Positions 55,420 through 64,000 of a stretch of 64,000 nt of DNA are shown here, in pieces. The stretch comes from Clostridiaceae bacterium (GTDB taxonomy: Bacteria > Bacillota_A > Clostridia > Clostridiales > Clostridiaceae): contig JAQSXU010000005.1 in NCBI GenBank assembly GCA_029256485.1, positions 124,001 through 188,000 of the forward strand, in the 5' to 3' direction. The notes under the pieces were generated by a model that was not told the DNA's origin, searched no databases, and saw nothing but the letters and a program-made list of their open reading frames with translations. Position 1 is the first letter of the stretch. Each line of letters opens with the position of its first letter. A program made the position numbers and the translations under genes.

Positions 55420-56274
55420 ATGACGAAATCAAATACTACTATAGGAGCTTTACCTTGTTTTCTTTTTTTGTATATAATTTGTTTTACTTTTTATAACAAT
55501 ACAATTGTTATGGCTAAATGTTATGAAATCCCAATTAATATTAATGATAATTCAATTTATGACTTGGAGAGGTATAGTAATAAGGTCAAAGATAGATATA
55601 TGAACAGGTATATCAACAGTAAAGAGGTTTTTATAACTTTTGATGATGGCCCAAGTGCTAACAGCACAATGGAAATATTAAATATTCTGAAAACCAAAAA
55701 TGTGAAAGCTACTTTCTTTTTAGTTGGGAATAGAATAACTCAGTATCCTCAAATAACCAAAAGGTTAGCAGAAAGCAATATGTGCTTGGCTCCGCATACA
55801 TACTCTCACCAATACAAAATAATATATAAAAGTGTTGACTCATACTTTGAAGACTTGAAAAGATGCAGGGGCGCCATTAAAACAATTACAGGAAAGGAAC
55901 CAGTAAAATATGTAAGATTTCCAGGCGGATCAGATAATGAGATGACCTCCAGAAAAAATCTTAGGGAAATTAGAGAAAAGCTCCTTGAACAAGATACAAA
56001 ATATGTTGATTGGAATGTAAGCAGCGGTGATGCCATAGGCCCTAAAATACAGAAAGAAGTAATAGAAAAAAATATCATTAATCAATCTAAAAATAGTAAA
56101 CTTGTTGTAGTACTTATGCATGATTCTGATATGAAAAAAACAACAGTTGAGGCACTTCCGCTTATTATAGATTATTTTACGAATAATGGATATGAATTTA
56201 AAACTTTTGAAAAAGTTACCCCTAAAGAAGAAAATATCATGAAAAAAATTGGAGTATTAAATAGAGCAAGTTAA
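55420..56274 (+). CDS. polysaccharide deacetylase family protein (NodB domain)
   Basis: A 284-residue protein with an N-terminal membrane anchor/signal (residues 7-29), then a NodB domain from about residue 70. The motifs are intact: TFDDGP (catalytic Asp), the metal-binding HTYSH and the RFPGGSD motif, with the closing LVVVLMHDS. It likely removes N-acetyl groups from peptidoglycan or another surface glycan. Start: ATG at 55420, because AAGAGGTG just before it is the ribosome site; the GTG at 55411 lies inside it. Confidence 0.9.
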   Translation: MTKSNTTIGALPCFLFLYIICFTFYNNTIVMAKCYEIPININDNSIYDLERYSNKVKDRYMNRYINSKEVFITFDDGPSANSTMEILNILKTKNVKATFFLVGNRITQYPQITKRLAESNMCLAPHTYSHQYKIIYKSVDSYFEDLKRCRGAIKTITGKEPVKYVRFPGGSDNEMTSRKNLREIREKLLEQDTKYVDWNVSSGDAIGPKIQKEVIEKNIINQSKNSKLVVVLMHDSDMKKTTVEALPLIIDYFTNNGYEFKTFEKVTPKEENIMKKIGVLNRAS

Positions 56275-56307
56275 AAAGCTGGAGAGTATATTACCCTCCA
56301 GCTTTTT
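56273..56307. terminator. bidirectional hairpin terminator
   Basis: A stem of 12 bp (AAAAAGCTGGAG with its complement ending 56307) with T/A tails at both sides, shared by the deacetylase and gatD genes. The right arm overlaps the gatD stop. Confidence 0.8.
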
Positions 56308-57031
56308 ACTTTCTAGTTTCTCTATTAATAATAAATTCTTTAGCTTTAGTTTCAATAGCACTATTTAACGGTGGAAGTATATAATCAGAATTTTTCCTTT
56401 TTAAAGCAGTTTCAATAAGTCTGTCTGCTAATTCCGGATTTTTTGATAATAGTGATCCATGAAAATAAGTACAATATGTATTTTTGTAAATACAGCCCTC
56501 ATAGCCGTCTTCACCATTATTGCCATAACCAGCTAACACCTTGCCTAATGGCTGCAAATTCCCAATGTATGTTCTGCCTGAATGATTTTCAAAACCCACA
56601 TAGGTTTCATTAAATTCCTCATTGAAGATTACCGTATTACCTATAAAGCGTTTATTTCCACCCTCTGTGAATATATCAAGAATACCTAATCCATCAAGTT
56701 TTTCTCCATCAGGAGTAGAATAATATTTTCCAAGAAGCTGATATCCACCGCAAATTGCAAGAAATACTTTGCCGCTTTCGATATATTCAGTAACAGCAAA
56801 TTTCTTTGTTTCTGTCAAATCATCAGATACTATAGATTGTTCATAATCTTGTCCACCACCGAAAAAGGCTATGTCATATTTACTACTGTCAAAATGATCT
56901 CTAAGTGAAACGTTAAAGATATTAACATTAATGCCGCGCTTTGAAGCTCTATGCTTTAAAATCAAAATATTACCTAAATCTCCATATACATTTAGCAGGT
57001 CGGGATATAAATGACAAATATTTAACTCCAT
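56306..57031 (-). CDS. gatD: lipid II isoglutaminyl synthase, glutaminase subunit GatD
   Basis: A 241-residue class I glutamine amidotransferase of the CobB/CobQ type. Catalytic Cys94 is in AICGGYQLLG and catalytic His191 in YFHGSLL, close to the positions in characterised GatD. It frees ammonia from glutamine and passes it to MurT, which amidates D-Glu at position 2 of lipid II to D-isoglutamine. The start (ATG 57031, ribosome site AAGGAGAG) lies 24 bp after the murT stop, so the two subunits are made from one transcript. Confidence 0.95.
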   Translation of the reverse strand: MELNICHLYPDLLNVYGDLGNILILKHRASKRGINVNIFNVSLRDHFDSSKYDIAFFGGGQDYEQSIVSDDLTETKKFAVTEYIESGKVFLAICGGYQLLGKYYSTPDGEKLDGLGILDIFTEGGNKRFIGNTVIFNEEFNETYVGFENHSGRTYIGNLQPLGKVLAGYGNNGEDGYEGCIYKNTYCTYFHGSLLSKNPELADRLIETALKRKNSDYILPPLNSAIETKAKEFIINRETRK

Positions 57032-57055
57032 ACTAACACTCTCCTTATATTTGCA

Positions 57056-58405
57056 TTACCAAAACTTCTTAATATACCCTTTACTTTGCAAAAATTTTCT
57101 AAAATCAATCATTGCAGTGTAGGTGGCTAAAATATAAATCATTTGTTCATCAGATGCTTTTAATTGCTGCAAAAGTTCATTATATGTATTAGAAAAGTTA
57201 AAGTTTTCTTCGGAAAGTCCTGCTACCTTTAATCTTACTGCCATATCATACATTCTTATTCCAGCTACATTTACTTTATTAATATTAAGATTGGTAAGCT
57301 GCTCAAATTTAACATCCCATATCCATGAAACATCACGTCCGTCTGCATAATTGTCATTAAGAATAAAACATATATCAACTTTTCTTTTATCTAATTTGAT
57401 AGTATTAATTGCCTCATCGTAGCCAGCTGGATTTTTTACTAAAATTATTTTAACTTCTTTATTATCAATATTTAATACTTCCTGTCTTCCAAATGAACTC
57501 TTCTGGCTCTTTAATGAATTGAATATAATAGAATTATCAATATTTAAAGTTTTTCCAACAGAATAGGCACATAATGCATTATATATATTGTAAGTGCCGG
57601 GTTGACTAATAAAGTATTCATTGCCATCAATAGCAACTAACGAACCATTTGAGGTAACCTCTTTAATTTCATCAACTGAGTGGTCTAAAATAGGCCGCTT
57701 GTAACCGCAATTGTCACAGAAATAATCTCCCAAATGGCTGTATGTTAAATAATTATATTTGTAAGGCGATTTACATTTCTTGCAAAATTTTGCATCAGCA
57801 TTTATATCTACAGTTTTGGACTGCTCTAATGAACAAGTAAATCCGTAATAATATGTTTTGTTTTTCAAACCTAAATCACCTAGAAGTGATTCGTCTCCAT
57901 TTAAAACTAAAGTTGATTCAGGGACTTTTTCTATACCCTCTAGAATTTTCTTTAAAGTAGTGTAAACTTCACCATATCTATCCAGTTGATCTCTAAATAA
58001 ATTTGTTACTGTAATTACTTTAGGAGAAATACACTCTGTTATAAACTTAAGGTTTGCTTCATCAACTTCAATTACAGCATATTTTTCTTCTATTGATTTT
58101 TTAAATTTATAATTTTCAACAAAACAAGTTACTATTCCAGGGAACAGATTAGCACCTGTATTATTTGTAATTACTTTCTTATTATTATCTTTAATCATAT
58201 TATATATCATACTAGTAGTTGTAGTTTTCCCATTTGTCCCTGTGATTAAAATAATGTTGTAATCTTTTGCAACAGTCTTTAATATTTTGGAATCTATTTT
58301 AAGGGCTACTTTACCGGGAAAGTTACTGCCGCCCTTTTTTAAAAACCTAGAAGTTTTAATTACAACTTTTGAAATAATTATGCTGAAAAATGACTTAATA
58401 TTAAT
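57056..58405 (-). CDS. murT: lipid II isoglutaminyl synthase subunit MurT, apparently starting at AUU
   Basis: A 449-residue Mur ligase-type protein. The N-terminal part includes KGGSNFPGKVAL and the P-loop GTNGKTTTT; a zinc ribbon with CKKC and CDNC lies near the middle, and the C-terminal DUF1727 region binds GatD. No ATG, GTG or TTG occurs in frame between the upstream TGA (58409-58411) and the ATG at 58210, which lies after the P-loop and cannot be the start. An ATT at 58403-58405 is placed six bases after AAAGGTGGTG, giving MNIKSFFS..., as expected for MurT. Therefore AUU initiation is the best reading. Confidence 0.88.
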   Translation of the reverse strand: MNIKSFFSIIISKVVIKTSRFLKKGGSNFPGKVALKIDSKILKTVAKDYNIILITGTNGKTTTTSMIYNMIKDNNKKVITNNTGANLFPGIVTCFVENYKFKKSIEEKYAVIEVDEANLKFITECISPKVITVTNLFRDQLDRYGEVYTTLKKILEGIEKVPESTLVLNGDESLLGDLGLKNKTYYYGFTCSLEQSKTVDINADAKFCKKCKSPYKYNYLTYSHLGDYFCDNCGYKRPILDHSVDEIKEVTSNGSLVAIDGNEYFISQPGTYNIYNALCAYSVGKTLNIDNSIIFNSLKSQKSSFGRQEVLNIDNKEVKIILVKNPAGYDEAINTIKLDKRKVDICFILNDNYADGRDVSWIWDVKFEQLTNLNINKVNVAGIRMYDMAVRLKVAGLSEENFNFSNTYNELLQQLKASDEQMIYILATYTAMIDFRKFLQSKGYIKKFW

Positions 58406-58411
58406 TTTTCA

Positions 58412-58421
58412 CACCACCTTT
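58412..58421 (-). promoter_or_regulatory. ribosome binding site that fixes the AUU start of murT
   Basis: AAAGGTGGTG on the minus strand ends six bases before the ATT codon at 58403-58405. The same kind of site precedes many other starts in this window (for example 4903 and 42092). Confidence 0.75.
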
Positions 58422-58444
58422 AATATTTAAAAGTTTCTATAATA

Positions 58445-58490
58445 TTCAACTATAAACTCTCCACTATCAACTGTCAACTTTGAATTGCAT
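58445..58490. repeat. short CAACT-rich direct repeats
   Basis: Between murT and the TPR gene the units TCAACT / ATCAACT / GTCAACT recur, interspersed with TATAAACTC. TTCAACTATAA here equals the right arm of the operator at 48440-48450. Such CAACT repeats look like intergenic filler repeats; function unknown. Confidence 0.4.
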
Positions 58491-58567
58491 GAAGGGTGTG
58501 GCTTTTTTTTGTATTATTTGTTAGAATATAAATGTATTTTAATTTTATTTAAGAATGGAGAAAAAGT

Positions 58568-60298
58568 ATGGTAAACGATTTTTGGAAGAAAGATGAATTT
58601 ACTGAATTAAAAAATTACATAAAAAATAAAGAATATAAAAAGTTTTTTAAACATAGATACATAACTTCTTTGCTAGGTATAGTAGGTGCTTTAGTGGTGA
58701 CGGGATCACTGATTTACTTTAGAGAAAAAGTACAAACACAGCAAAAGATTACTATTACAACTAATAAAGCTGAGGATTACTTTTATAGTGCAAATTATAA
58801 TGCTGCAATTAATGAATACTTGAATATTCAAAGGATGGATAACTCATCAAATTTATGGAATGTTAAAATTGCAGAAGTATATTCCGTAAAAGGAGATATT
58901 GAAAATTCAAGAAAATATATTGAAAAAGCTAAAAATGACAAAAAAACAGCAGAATTATTAAATTATATAATTTTTACTGAATTTATGAATAAAGATTATA
59001 AATCTGCACTGGCAGATGGGGAAAAAGCTCTAAAGGATTATCCTCATGATAAGAAATTGATTAAAACAATGTTTACTGTTTATATGGCTAACAATGAACT
59101 AGACAAAGCAAAATCATTAATGAATATTTACCCTGTTGATTCAAAGTCATCTTATGATATGGCTGAGTATGGAAGAATGCTGATGATTGAAGGGGATATG
59201 GATAATGGATTTAAAAATTTAAAGTTGGCCTGGAATGAAAACAAAGATGAATATAAAGTTTATGATGTATTAGCACAGATATCTGTATATAATAAAGATA
59301 AAATTCTGCAGTTAGTAACTGATTTATCGGATAAGAATAAAGATGAAGTAGCATATAAGATGTGGCTTGCTAAAATATATTCACTTCAAAAGGAAACTGC
59401 AGATCAGGCAGGCAAAATTTTAGATAGTATAAAAAATAAAGACGTTGGGAAAATAGAATTTAAGTTAATTAAAGCATCAGTGCTTCAAAATACAGATAAA
59501 ACTAAAGAAGCTGATGAATTAATGAATAGTGTAATAAAAGAAAATAAAGATAATTATACTATACTTCATACTGCAGGATGGTATTACTTAAATAAAAAAG
59601 AATATGATAAAGCTGAAAAATATTGTAAGGAATCTATAATTAAGAATAGGGATTATCCTGATAACTATGGATTTTTAATGCCGGAAATATTAAAGAATGA
59701 AGGAAAAAGTATAGAGGGTGAACCATATTTCAGAACAGCTATGATGAAAGAACCATATAATTACAATATAATGTTAAATATAGCTAACTTTTATTGGTAT
59801 ACTACTAAAAATACAGATAAGGCAATGGAGTATTTTAGATTTGCTGAAATTGTAAAACCTGATGATGCAGATATTAAATATAATATGGCTTTAATAGACT
59901 TAAACAATAAAAAAGATGATGATGCAATAAAACTTCTCAATGAATGCATTAAATTAGCAGATGTTGTGCCGGAATATCATAGAACATTAGGAACTGTATA
60001 CTTTTTAAAGGGTAATACAAAAGAAGCACTTCAACAAATAAGATATGCATATAATGGAGATGAAAATGATATTTTAACTCTTAATAATGCAGGATGTTAT
60101 TATATTACAGTTGATGCTAACTTAGATCGTGGAATGTTTAATTTGAAAAAAGCTTATGAGGGTATCAATAAAGATACTGATAAATACACCAAGGATACAA
60201 TTACCGATAATTATAATAAGGCAAAGAAGTTATATGACGATTATACAAGCGGCAATTCAAAGACATTAAAAGTTCCTGACTTTGTTATGTTTTATTAA
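58568..60298 (+). CDS. membrane-anchored TPR repeat protein
   Basis: A 576-residue protein: a charged cytoplasmic N-terminus of about 30 residues, one membrane helix (TSLLGIVGALVVTGSLIYF), then an extracytoplasmic array of about ten TPR-like repeats (AEDYFYSANYNAAINEYL, AEKYCKESIIKN, AMEYFRFAEIVKPDDADIKYNM, LGTVYFLKGNTKEALQQI). No catalytic motif. It probably scaffolds an envelope complex; partners are unknown. Start ATG at 58568 after AATGGAG. A terminator hairpin follows at 60314-60358. Confidence 0.85.
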   Translation: MVNDFWKKDEFTELKNYIKNKEYKKFFKHRYITSLLGIVGALVVTGSLIYFREKVQTQQKITITTNKAEDYFYSANYNAAINEYLNIQRMDNSSNLWNVKIAEVYSVKGDIENSRKYIEKAKNDKKTAELLNYIIFTEFMNKDYKSALADGEKALKDYPHDKKLIKTMFTVYMANNELDKAKSLMNIYPVDSKSSYDMAEYGRMLMIEGDMDNGFKNLKLAWNENKDEYKVYDVLAQISVYNKDKILQLVTDLSDKNKDEVAYKMWLAKIYSLQKETADQAGKILDSIKNKDVGKIEFKLIKASVLQNTDKTKEADELMNSVIKENKDNYTILHTAGWYYLNKKEYDKAEKYCKESIIKNRDYPDNYGFLMPEILKNEGKSIEGEPYFRTAMMKEPYNYNIMLNIANFYWYTTKNTDKAMEYFRFAEIVKPDDADIKYNMALIDLNNKKDDDAIKLLNECIKLADVVPEYHRTLGTVYFLKGNTKEALQQIRYAYNGDENDILTLNNAGCYYITVDANLDRGMFNLKKAYEGINKDTDKYTKDTITDNYNKAKKLYDDYTSGNSKTLKVPDFVMFY

Positions 60299-60313
60299 TT
60301 TAGAATAAATATA

Positions 60314-60358
60314 AGGCGGTATATATGGTTTTATAGTAATAAGCCAAATTATACCGCC
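60314..60358 (+). terminator. hairpin after the TPR gene
   Basis: GGCGGTATA (60314-60322) pairs with TATACCGCC (about 60350-60358) across a long AT-rich loop. Only a weak T tract follows, so termination is likely but not certain. Confidence 0.55.
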
Positions 60359-60380
60359 AATAATTTTGATGGAGATTATT

Positions 60381-61244
60381 ATGAAGAACACTAAAGGTTA
60401 TATATATTCTATAATAGGGGCAATATTATTTGGCACTGCTGGTTTGTTTGTAAAATTTGCTTATAGCACCGGCCTTGGTGCAGTGTCATTACTAACAGTT
60501 CAGTATATTATTGCAGTTATTTTAATGTTTTTATTAGCTTTTGTAAAGAATAAAAAAACTCTAAAGGTGTCCAAAAACCAGTTAAGGGATTTAGCTATAC
60601 TGGGAATAATAGGTAACACATTTATGACGGTATTTTACTATATGTGTTTCGAATATTTACCAGTGGCTATGGTAACTATGCTTTTATATACTTACCCAAT
60701 TATAGTTTTTATATATACAACTGTTTTTAATAAGCACAAAGTAAGATTTAGAAAGTTCATAGCACTATTACTTGCATTTATAGGCTGCATTTTAACTTTG
60801 AATTTAATCAGCGGTAAGTTTAATTATTCATTAAAAGGCATTATTATTGGACTGTTAAGTGCTGTATTCTATGCATTTATGAACATATTCACAGAAAAAA
60901 AGCTGAGTAATGTAGAACCATTAACTATTAATGCATATTCTACATTATTTTCTTTAGCATCATTATGCTTATATAGCTTTCCAACATTTTTATTTAGGGG
61001 AGAAGTGTCTGTTAAGGGATTAATATATATAGTAAATTTAGCATTTTTCTGTGAAATTATACCTTTAACTCTTTTGTATGCATCTATATCATATATTGGT
61101 GCACTAAAAGTGTCCATAATTAGTAATTTAGAAATACCAACATCTATGATTGTTGGACTTTTATTTTTGGGGGAAAGAGTATCTATTATGCAGATAATTG
61201 GAGCAATATGTATAATTTATGCAGTGTATTTGCTGAGGGAGTAA
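60381..61244 (+). CDS. EamA/DMT-superfamily transporter
   Basis: A 287-residue permease with ten hydrophobic helices arranged as two EamA repeats (residues about 1-140 and 150-287). The end of repeat 2 has IPTSMIVGLLFLGERVS, the family's conserved GExxs motif after PxxaxLxg. It exports small metabolites or amino acids; substrate unknown. Start: ATG at 60381 with GATGGAGA upstream, not the ATG at 60369. Confidence 0.9.
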   Translation: MKNTKGYIYSIIGAILFGTAGLFVKFAYSTGLGAVSLLTVQYIIAVILMFLLAFVKNKKTLKVSKNQLRDLAILGIIGNTFMTVFYYMCFEYLPVAMVTMLLYTYPIIVFIYTTVFNKHKVRFRKFIALLLAFIGCILTLNLISGKFNYSLKGIIIGLLSAVFYAFMNIFTEKKLSNVEPLTINAYSTLFSLASLCLYSFPTFLFRGEVSVKGLIYIVNLAFFCEIIPLTLLYASISYIGALKVSIISNLEIPTSMIVGLLFLGERVSIMQIIGAICIIYAVYLLRE

Positions 61245-61404
61245 ATATATTTTTTTAATTTTTTTTAAATTTTTTTGCAATTCTGTCATCTTTTAAATTG
61301 AATATATTAATGTAGCACAAATATCGATAAATATGATAAATGTGATATAGTTTTGAAAGATATTATTCAGAAAAATTCATTTTAACTTAAAAATAAAATT
61401 TTTA

Positions 61405-61432
61405 TTGCATTTAATCTGAAAAGGTGTAGAAT
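61405..61432 (+). promoter_or_regulatory. predicted pckA promoter
   Basis: TTGCAT (61405-61410) and TAGAAT (61427-61432) with a 16-bp spacer lie upstream of pckA. The 160 bp before it are AT-rich without other recognisable elements. Confidence 0.5.
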
Positions 61433-61461
61433 TATGGTATAACGTTTAAGGGGGATTTTTT

Positions 61462-63033
61462 ATGTCTTTAGATTTACAATATTTAAAAATTAAAAAATAT
61501 AATAAACTCTTTAGAAATTTATCAGTACCTGAACTAGTTGAAAAAGCCATTATAAGAAATGAAGGCATATTATCAAGTGCTGGAGCTTTAGTTATAAATA
61601 CCGGAAAGTATACTGGAAGATCTCCAAAGGATAGATATATTGTTAAGCAACCAAGTATAGAGAATAAAGTAAATTGGGGCAGTATAAATCTCTCAATTGA
61701 TGAAAATGTTTTCAATAAATTATATTCTGATGTAATTAAATACCTTGAAAATAAAGATTTATTTGTTTTTGATGGATTTGTTGGTGCAATGAAAGAATAT
61801 ACCCTACCAATAAGGGTAATATGTGAATATGCCTCTCAGGCACTATTTTCAAATCAGCTGTTAATTACACCATCAAATGATGATTTGCAGGATTTTTTAC
61901 CAGGATTTAATGTGATTTCAGCTCCTGGGTTTACAGCAAGAGGGATAGAAGATGGGATAAATTCAGAGGCATTTATAATAATTAATTTTGATAAAAGAAT
62001 TATTTTGATTGGCGGAACACACTATTCAGGAGAAATAAAAAAATCTATTTTTTCTGTTATGAACTTTTTATTACCAGATAAGGGCATAATGCCAATGCAT
62101 TGTTCTGCAAATATTGGTGAAGCTGGAGACACAGCAGTGTTTTTCGGGTTGTCTGGAACGGGGAAAACCACATTATCTGCAGACCCAGATAGAAAACTTA
62201 TTGGTGATGACGAACATGGGTGGTGCGATAAAGGCGTTTTTAATTTTGAAGGCGGCTGCTATGCAAAAACAATAGAATTAGATAAAGAAAAGGAAAAAGA
62301 GATATATGACGCAATAAAATTCGGGTGTGTTTTAGAAAATGTTGTGTTGGATGAAAAAAGAGATGCAGATTATGATGATTGCATCTATACAGAAAACACA
62401 AGGGCCGCATATCCTATCGAATTTATAGAAAATGTTCAATTGTCAGGTATTGGTGGGAACCCAAATACTTTAATTTTCTTAACTGCGGATGCATTTGGAG
62501 TTATGCCTCCAATCTCGAAATTATCAAATGAAGCTGCAATGTATCATTTTATGTCAGGTTACACTAGCAAAGTAGCTGGAACAGAAAGAGGTATTACAGA
62601 ACCAAAGGCAACTTTTTCAGCTTGTTTTGGAGAACCATTTATGCTGATGAATCCATCGGTGTATGCTGAGCTCCTTGGAAAAAAGATTCAACAGCAAAAT
62701 ACAGAAGTATACCTTGTAAACACAGGCTGGTTATATGGCGGTTATGGCAAAGGCAGTAGAATTCAGCTTAATTATACAAGAGAAATGATTAAGGCAGCAC
62801 TTAATGGAGAATTGAAAAGTGCAGATTATGTAGAACATCCAGTATTTAAAGTTTTAATGCCTACTTCCTGCAACAATGTACCTAGTGAAATACTTAATCC
62901 TAGAAATACATGGGAGGATAAGGAAGCTTATGACATTAAAGCTTATGAATTAGCTGCTAAATTCAGCGAAAACTTTAAAAAATTTAAAAATGTAGATGCA
63001 AAAATTATTAATGCAGGTCCTGTTATTCCATAG
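61462..63033 (+). CDS. pckA: phosphoenolpyruvate carboxykinase (ATP)
   Basis: A 523-residue enzyme of the ATP-using type. The nucleotide loop is GLSGTGKTT, preceded by the metal site MHCSANIG and followed by DDEHGW; the N-terminal [19 protein letters not shown] and [13 protein letters not shown] are also typical. It interconverts oxaloacetate and PEP, either for gluconeogenesis or, in anaerobes, in the reverse carboxylating direction. Together with class III fbp in this window it fits growth without sugar. Start ATG at 61462 behind AAGGGGGA. Confidence 0.97.
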   Translation: MSLDLQYLKIKKYNKLFRNLSVPELVEKAIIRNEGILSSAGALVINTGKYTGRSPKDRYIVKQPSIENKVNWGSINLSIDENVFNKLYSDVIKYLENKDLFVFDGFVGAMKEYTLPIRVICEYASQALFSNQLLITPSNDDLQDFLPGFNVISAPGFTARGIEDGINSEAFIIINFDKRIILIGGTHYSGEIKKSIFSVMNFLLPDKGIMPMHCSANIGEAGDTAVFFGLSGTGKTTLSADPDRKLIGDDEHGWCDKGVFNFEGGCYAKTIELDKEKEKEIYDAIKFGCVLENVVLDEKRDADYDDCIYTENTRAAYPIEFIENVQLSGIGGNPNTLIFLTADAFGVMPPISKLSNEAAMYHFMSGYTSKVAGTERGITEPKATFSACFGEPFMLMNPSVYAELLGKKIQQQNTEVYLVNTGWLYGGYGKGSRIQLNYTREMIKAALNGELKSADYVEHPVFKVLMPTSCNNVPSEILNPRNTWEDKEAYDIKAYELAAKFSENFKKFKNVDAKIINAGPVIP

Positions 63034-63042
63034 TTAATGTAT

Positions 63043-63070
63043 GAGTCTGATATATTCAGGCTCCTTTTTC
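63043..63070 (+). terminator. Rho-independent terminator after pckA
   Basis: GAGTCTGA (63043-63050) pairs with TCAGGCTC (63056-63063, one G-U pair) around a 5-nt loop, followed by CTTTTTCTTT. Confidence 0.75.
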
Positions 63071-63218
63071 TTTATATCACTAAATGTAAAAGTTTTAATA
63101 ATGTTTTATTGTAAATTACCAATTTGACAACATATGATAAATTACTTCATAATTATTATTATTTAATTAAGCAAATTTATTTATTGATTAATTTACTACG
63201 TAATATGGAGTGATTTTA

Positions 63219-64000
63219 ATGATTAAACTAAAAAAAGTAGGACTGAGAAATATAAAAACGGCTATAGCAGTTTTCTTATGTGTTATTATTTCATGGGCAT
63301 TAAATTTTGAATACCCTTTTTACGCAGCAATTGCTGCAATTATTTCAATGCAAAGTTCTGTAGTAGAATCATTTACAGTTGGAAGAAACAGAATACTTGG
63401 AACAATAGTGGGAGCATTTATAGGATTTTTATGTGCACTTATTCAGCCGGGGAACGCATTTTTGTGTGCTATTGGCCTTATTGTTGTGGTATATATTTGT
63501 GATTTATTCAACTGGAATAAGTCAGTAACTATTGCAGGAATAGTATGTATGGCAATAATGCTCAATCTTAATGGAAGAAGCCCAATGTTCTACAGTATAA
63601 ATAGGATTATTGATACCCTATTGGGCATTATTGTGGCTATATTTGTTAACTACTTTATTTTTCCTCCAAGAATCATAGGGGATATAGATAAAAAGAATGA
63701 TTTATTAAAAAGCTGCATTAAGAATTGTATTAGGGAATACGTAACTAATTATGCAATTATCAACCTTGATGATATTAATAAAAAAATTCAGCAGCTTGAA
63801 GAAAAATTAATGCTAATATCTAAGGAATTAATGAAAGGTGAAATTCAGGAAAATGTAATTAAGAAGATATATTTAGACTTGGAAAATTACAAAATTATAT
63901 TTTCTTGCTTTAAACTGCTGAGCAGCTATAGTGGAAATACTGAACTTGACTATAATAATGCAGTTAAAATTGAGAAGGAGTTTGAAATTAAAGTTAATGG
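63219..64000 (+). CDS. aromatic acid exporter (ArAE_1) family protein, N-terminal part (cut by window edge)
   Basis: The ATG at 63219 follows TATGGAGTG, and the frame stays open to the last base (260 codons). The product begins MIKLKKVGLRNIKTAIAVFL and has about six membrane helices by residue 150 with SVVESFTVGRNRILGT, the FUSC/ArAE pattern of aromatic acid exporters (YgfP/YqjA-like in Bacillus). A cytoplasmic coiled region starts near residue 155. Its stop lies beyond the window. Confidence 0.85.
   Translation, partial: MIKLKKVGLRNIKTAIAVFLCVIISWALNFEYPFYAAIAAIISMQSSVVESFTVGRNRILGTIVGAFIGFLCALIQPGNAFLCAIGLIVVVYICDLFNWNKSVTIAGIVCMAIMLNLNGRSPMFYSINRIIDTLLGIIVAIFVNYFIFPPRIIGDIDKKNDLLKSCIKNCIREYVTNYAIINLDDINKKIQQLEEKLMLISKELMKGEIQENVIKKIYLDLENYKIIFSCFKLLSSYSGNTELDYNNAVKIEKEFEIKVN

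Noticed and set aside
1..64000. CRISPR array, prophage, integrase or transposase genes, tRNA or rRNA genes
   Set aside because: No regularly spaced direct repeats, phage structural genes, recombinase motifs or rRNA/tRNA-like sequence were seen.

Overview
The window is ordinary chromosomal DNA from a low-GC Gram-positive anaerobe, almost certainly Clostridium in the broad sense. This rests on very AT-rich sequence with A/T-ending codons, strong GGAGG-type ribosome sites, frequent TTG starts, an [FeFe]-hydrogenase maturase (HydE), class III fructose-1,6-bisphosphatase, ATP-type PEP carboxykinase, a class D-like sortase, a SleB-type cell-wall hydrolase behind a c-di-AMP riboswitch, and MurT/GatD. 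I see no rRNA, tRNA, CRISPR array, prophage, insertion sequence or origin. Most genes are intact; the one clear broken gene is a MATE transporter remnant near 2.1 kb.

Layout. 0-10 kb: end of a 2-hydroxyacid dehydrogenase, a small ORF, an MFS transporter, the MATE remnant, an OmpR-type two-component system, an LTA-synthase-like enzyme, a 39-residue membrane peptide, hydE with an AraC-type regulator, and a PrmA-like methyltransferase. 10-16 kb: an alkylation-repair pair (alkyltransferase plus 3-methyladenine glycosylase), a MATE pump, acylphosphatase, DUF1003 protein and a second MFS protein, with two convergent overlaps. 16-25 kb: envelope genes (riboswitch-controlled SleB/LysM hydrolase, PadR plus a SEDS-family protein, NlpC/P60 protein with SH3 domains), an SDR with a tiny hydrophilic protein, and a second two-component operon ending in a lipoprotein gene. 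25-35 kb: a three-gene repeat-protein/MoxR/VWA cluster, an acyltransferase, fbp, a DUF4349 lipoprotein, sortase and an M20 peptidase.

35-49 kb: an unknown 221-residue ORF, a structured leader with a 26-residue hydrophobic peptide, a membrane HD-GYP protein, DUF5317, prepilin peptidase and an MntP-type exporter; then a chemoreceptor, a Fur-family regulator, small proteins, a second HD-GYP protein, a rhomboid protease, an FtsH-like protease, a DUF1232 protein, RNase HI and a YtxH-like small protein. 49-64 kb: two tandem XRE-TPR regulators, clpB, galE, a polysaccharide deacetylase, gatD-murT (murT appears to start at AUU), a TPR membrane protein, an EamA transporter, pckA and the start of an aromatic-acid exporter.

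Themes. Many genes concern the envelope: lipoteichoic acid, peptidoglycan hydrolysis and amidation, SEDS, sortase and deacetylase. Others serve signalling: two two-component systems, two HD-GYP proteins, a c-di-AMP riboswitch and a chemoreceptor. A third group is protein quality control: ClpB, FtsH-like, rhomboid and MoxR/VWA. No known large system dominates. The best candidates for something undescribed are the structured leader/peptide/HD-GYP unit at 35.5 kb, the 22-residue-repeat/MoxR/VWA-metallopeptidase cluster at 25.4-28.7 kb, the PadR-controlled SEDS fusion at 17.2-18.9 kb, and the AUU start of murT. All family names come from reading motifs by eye; no database search was run.
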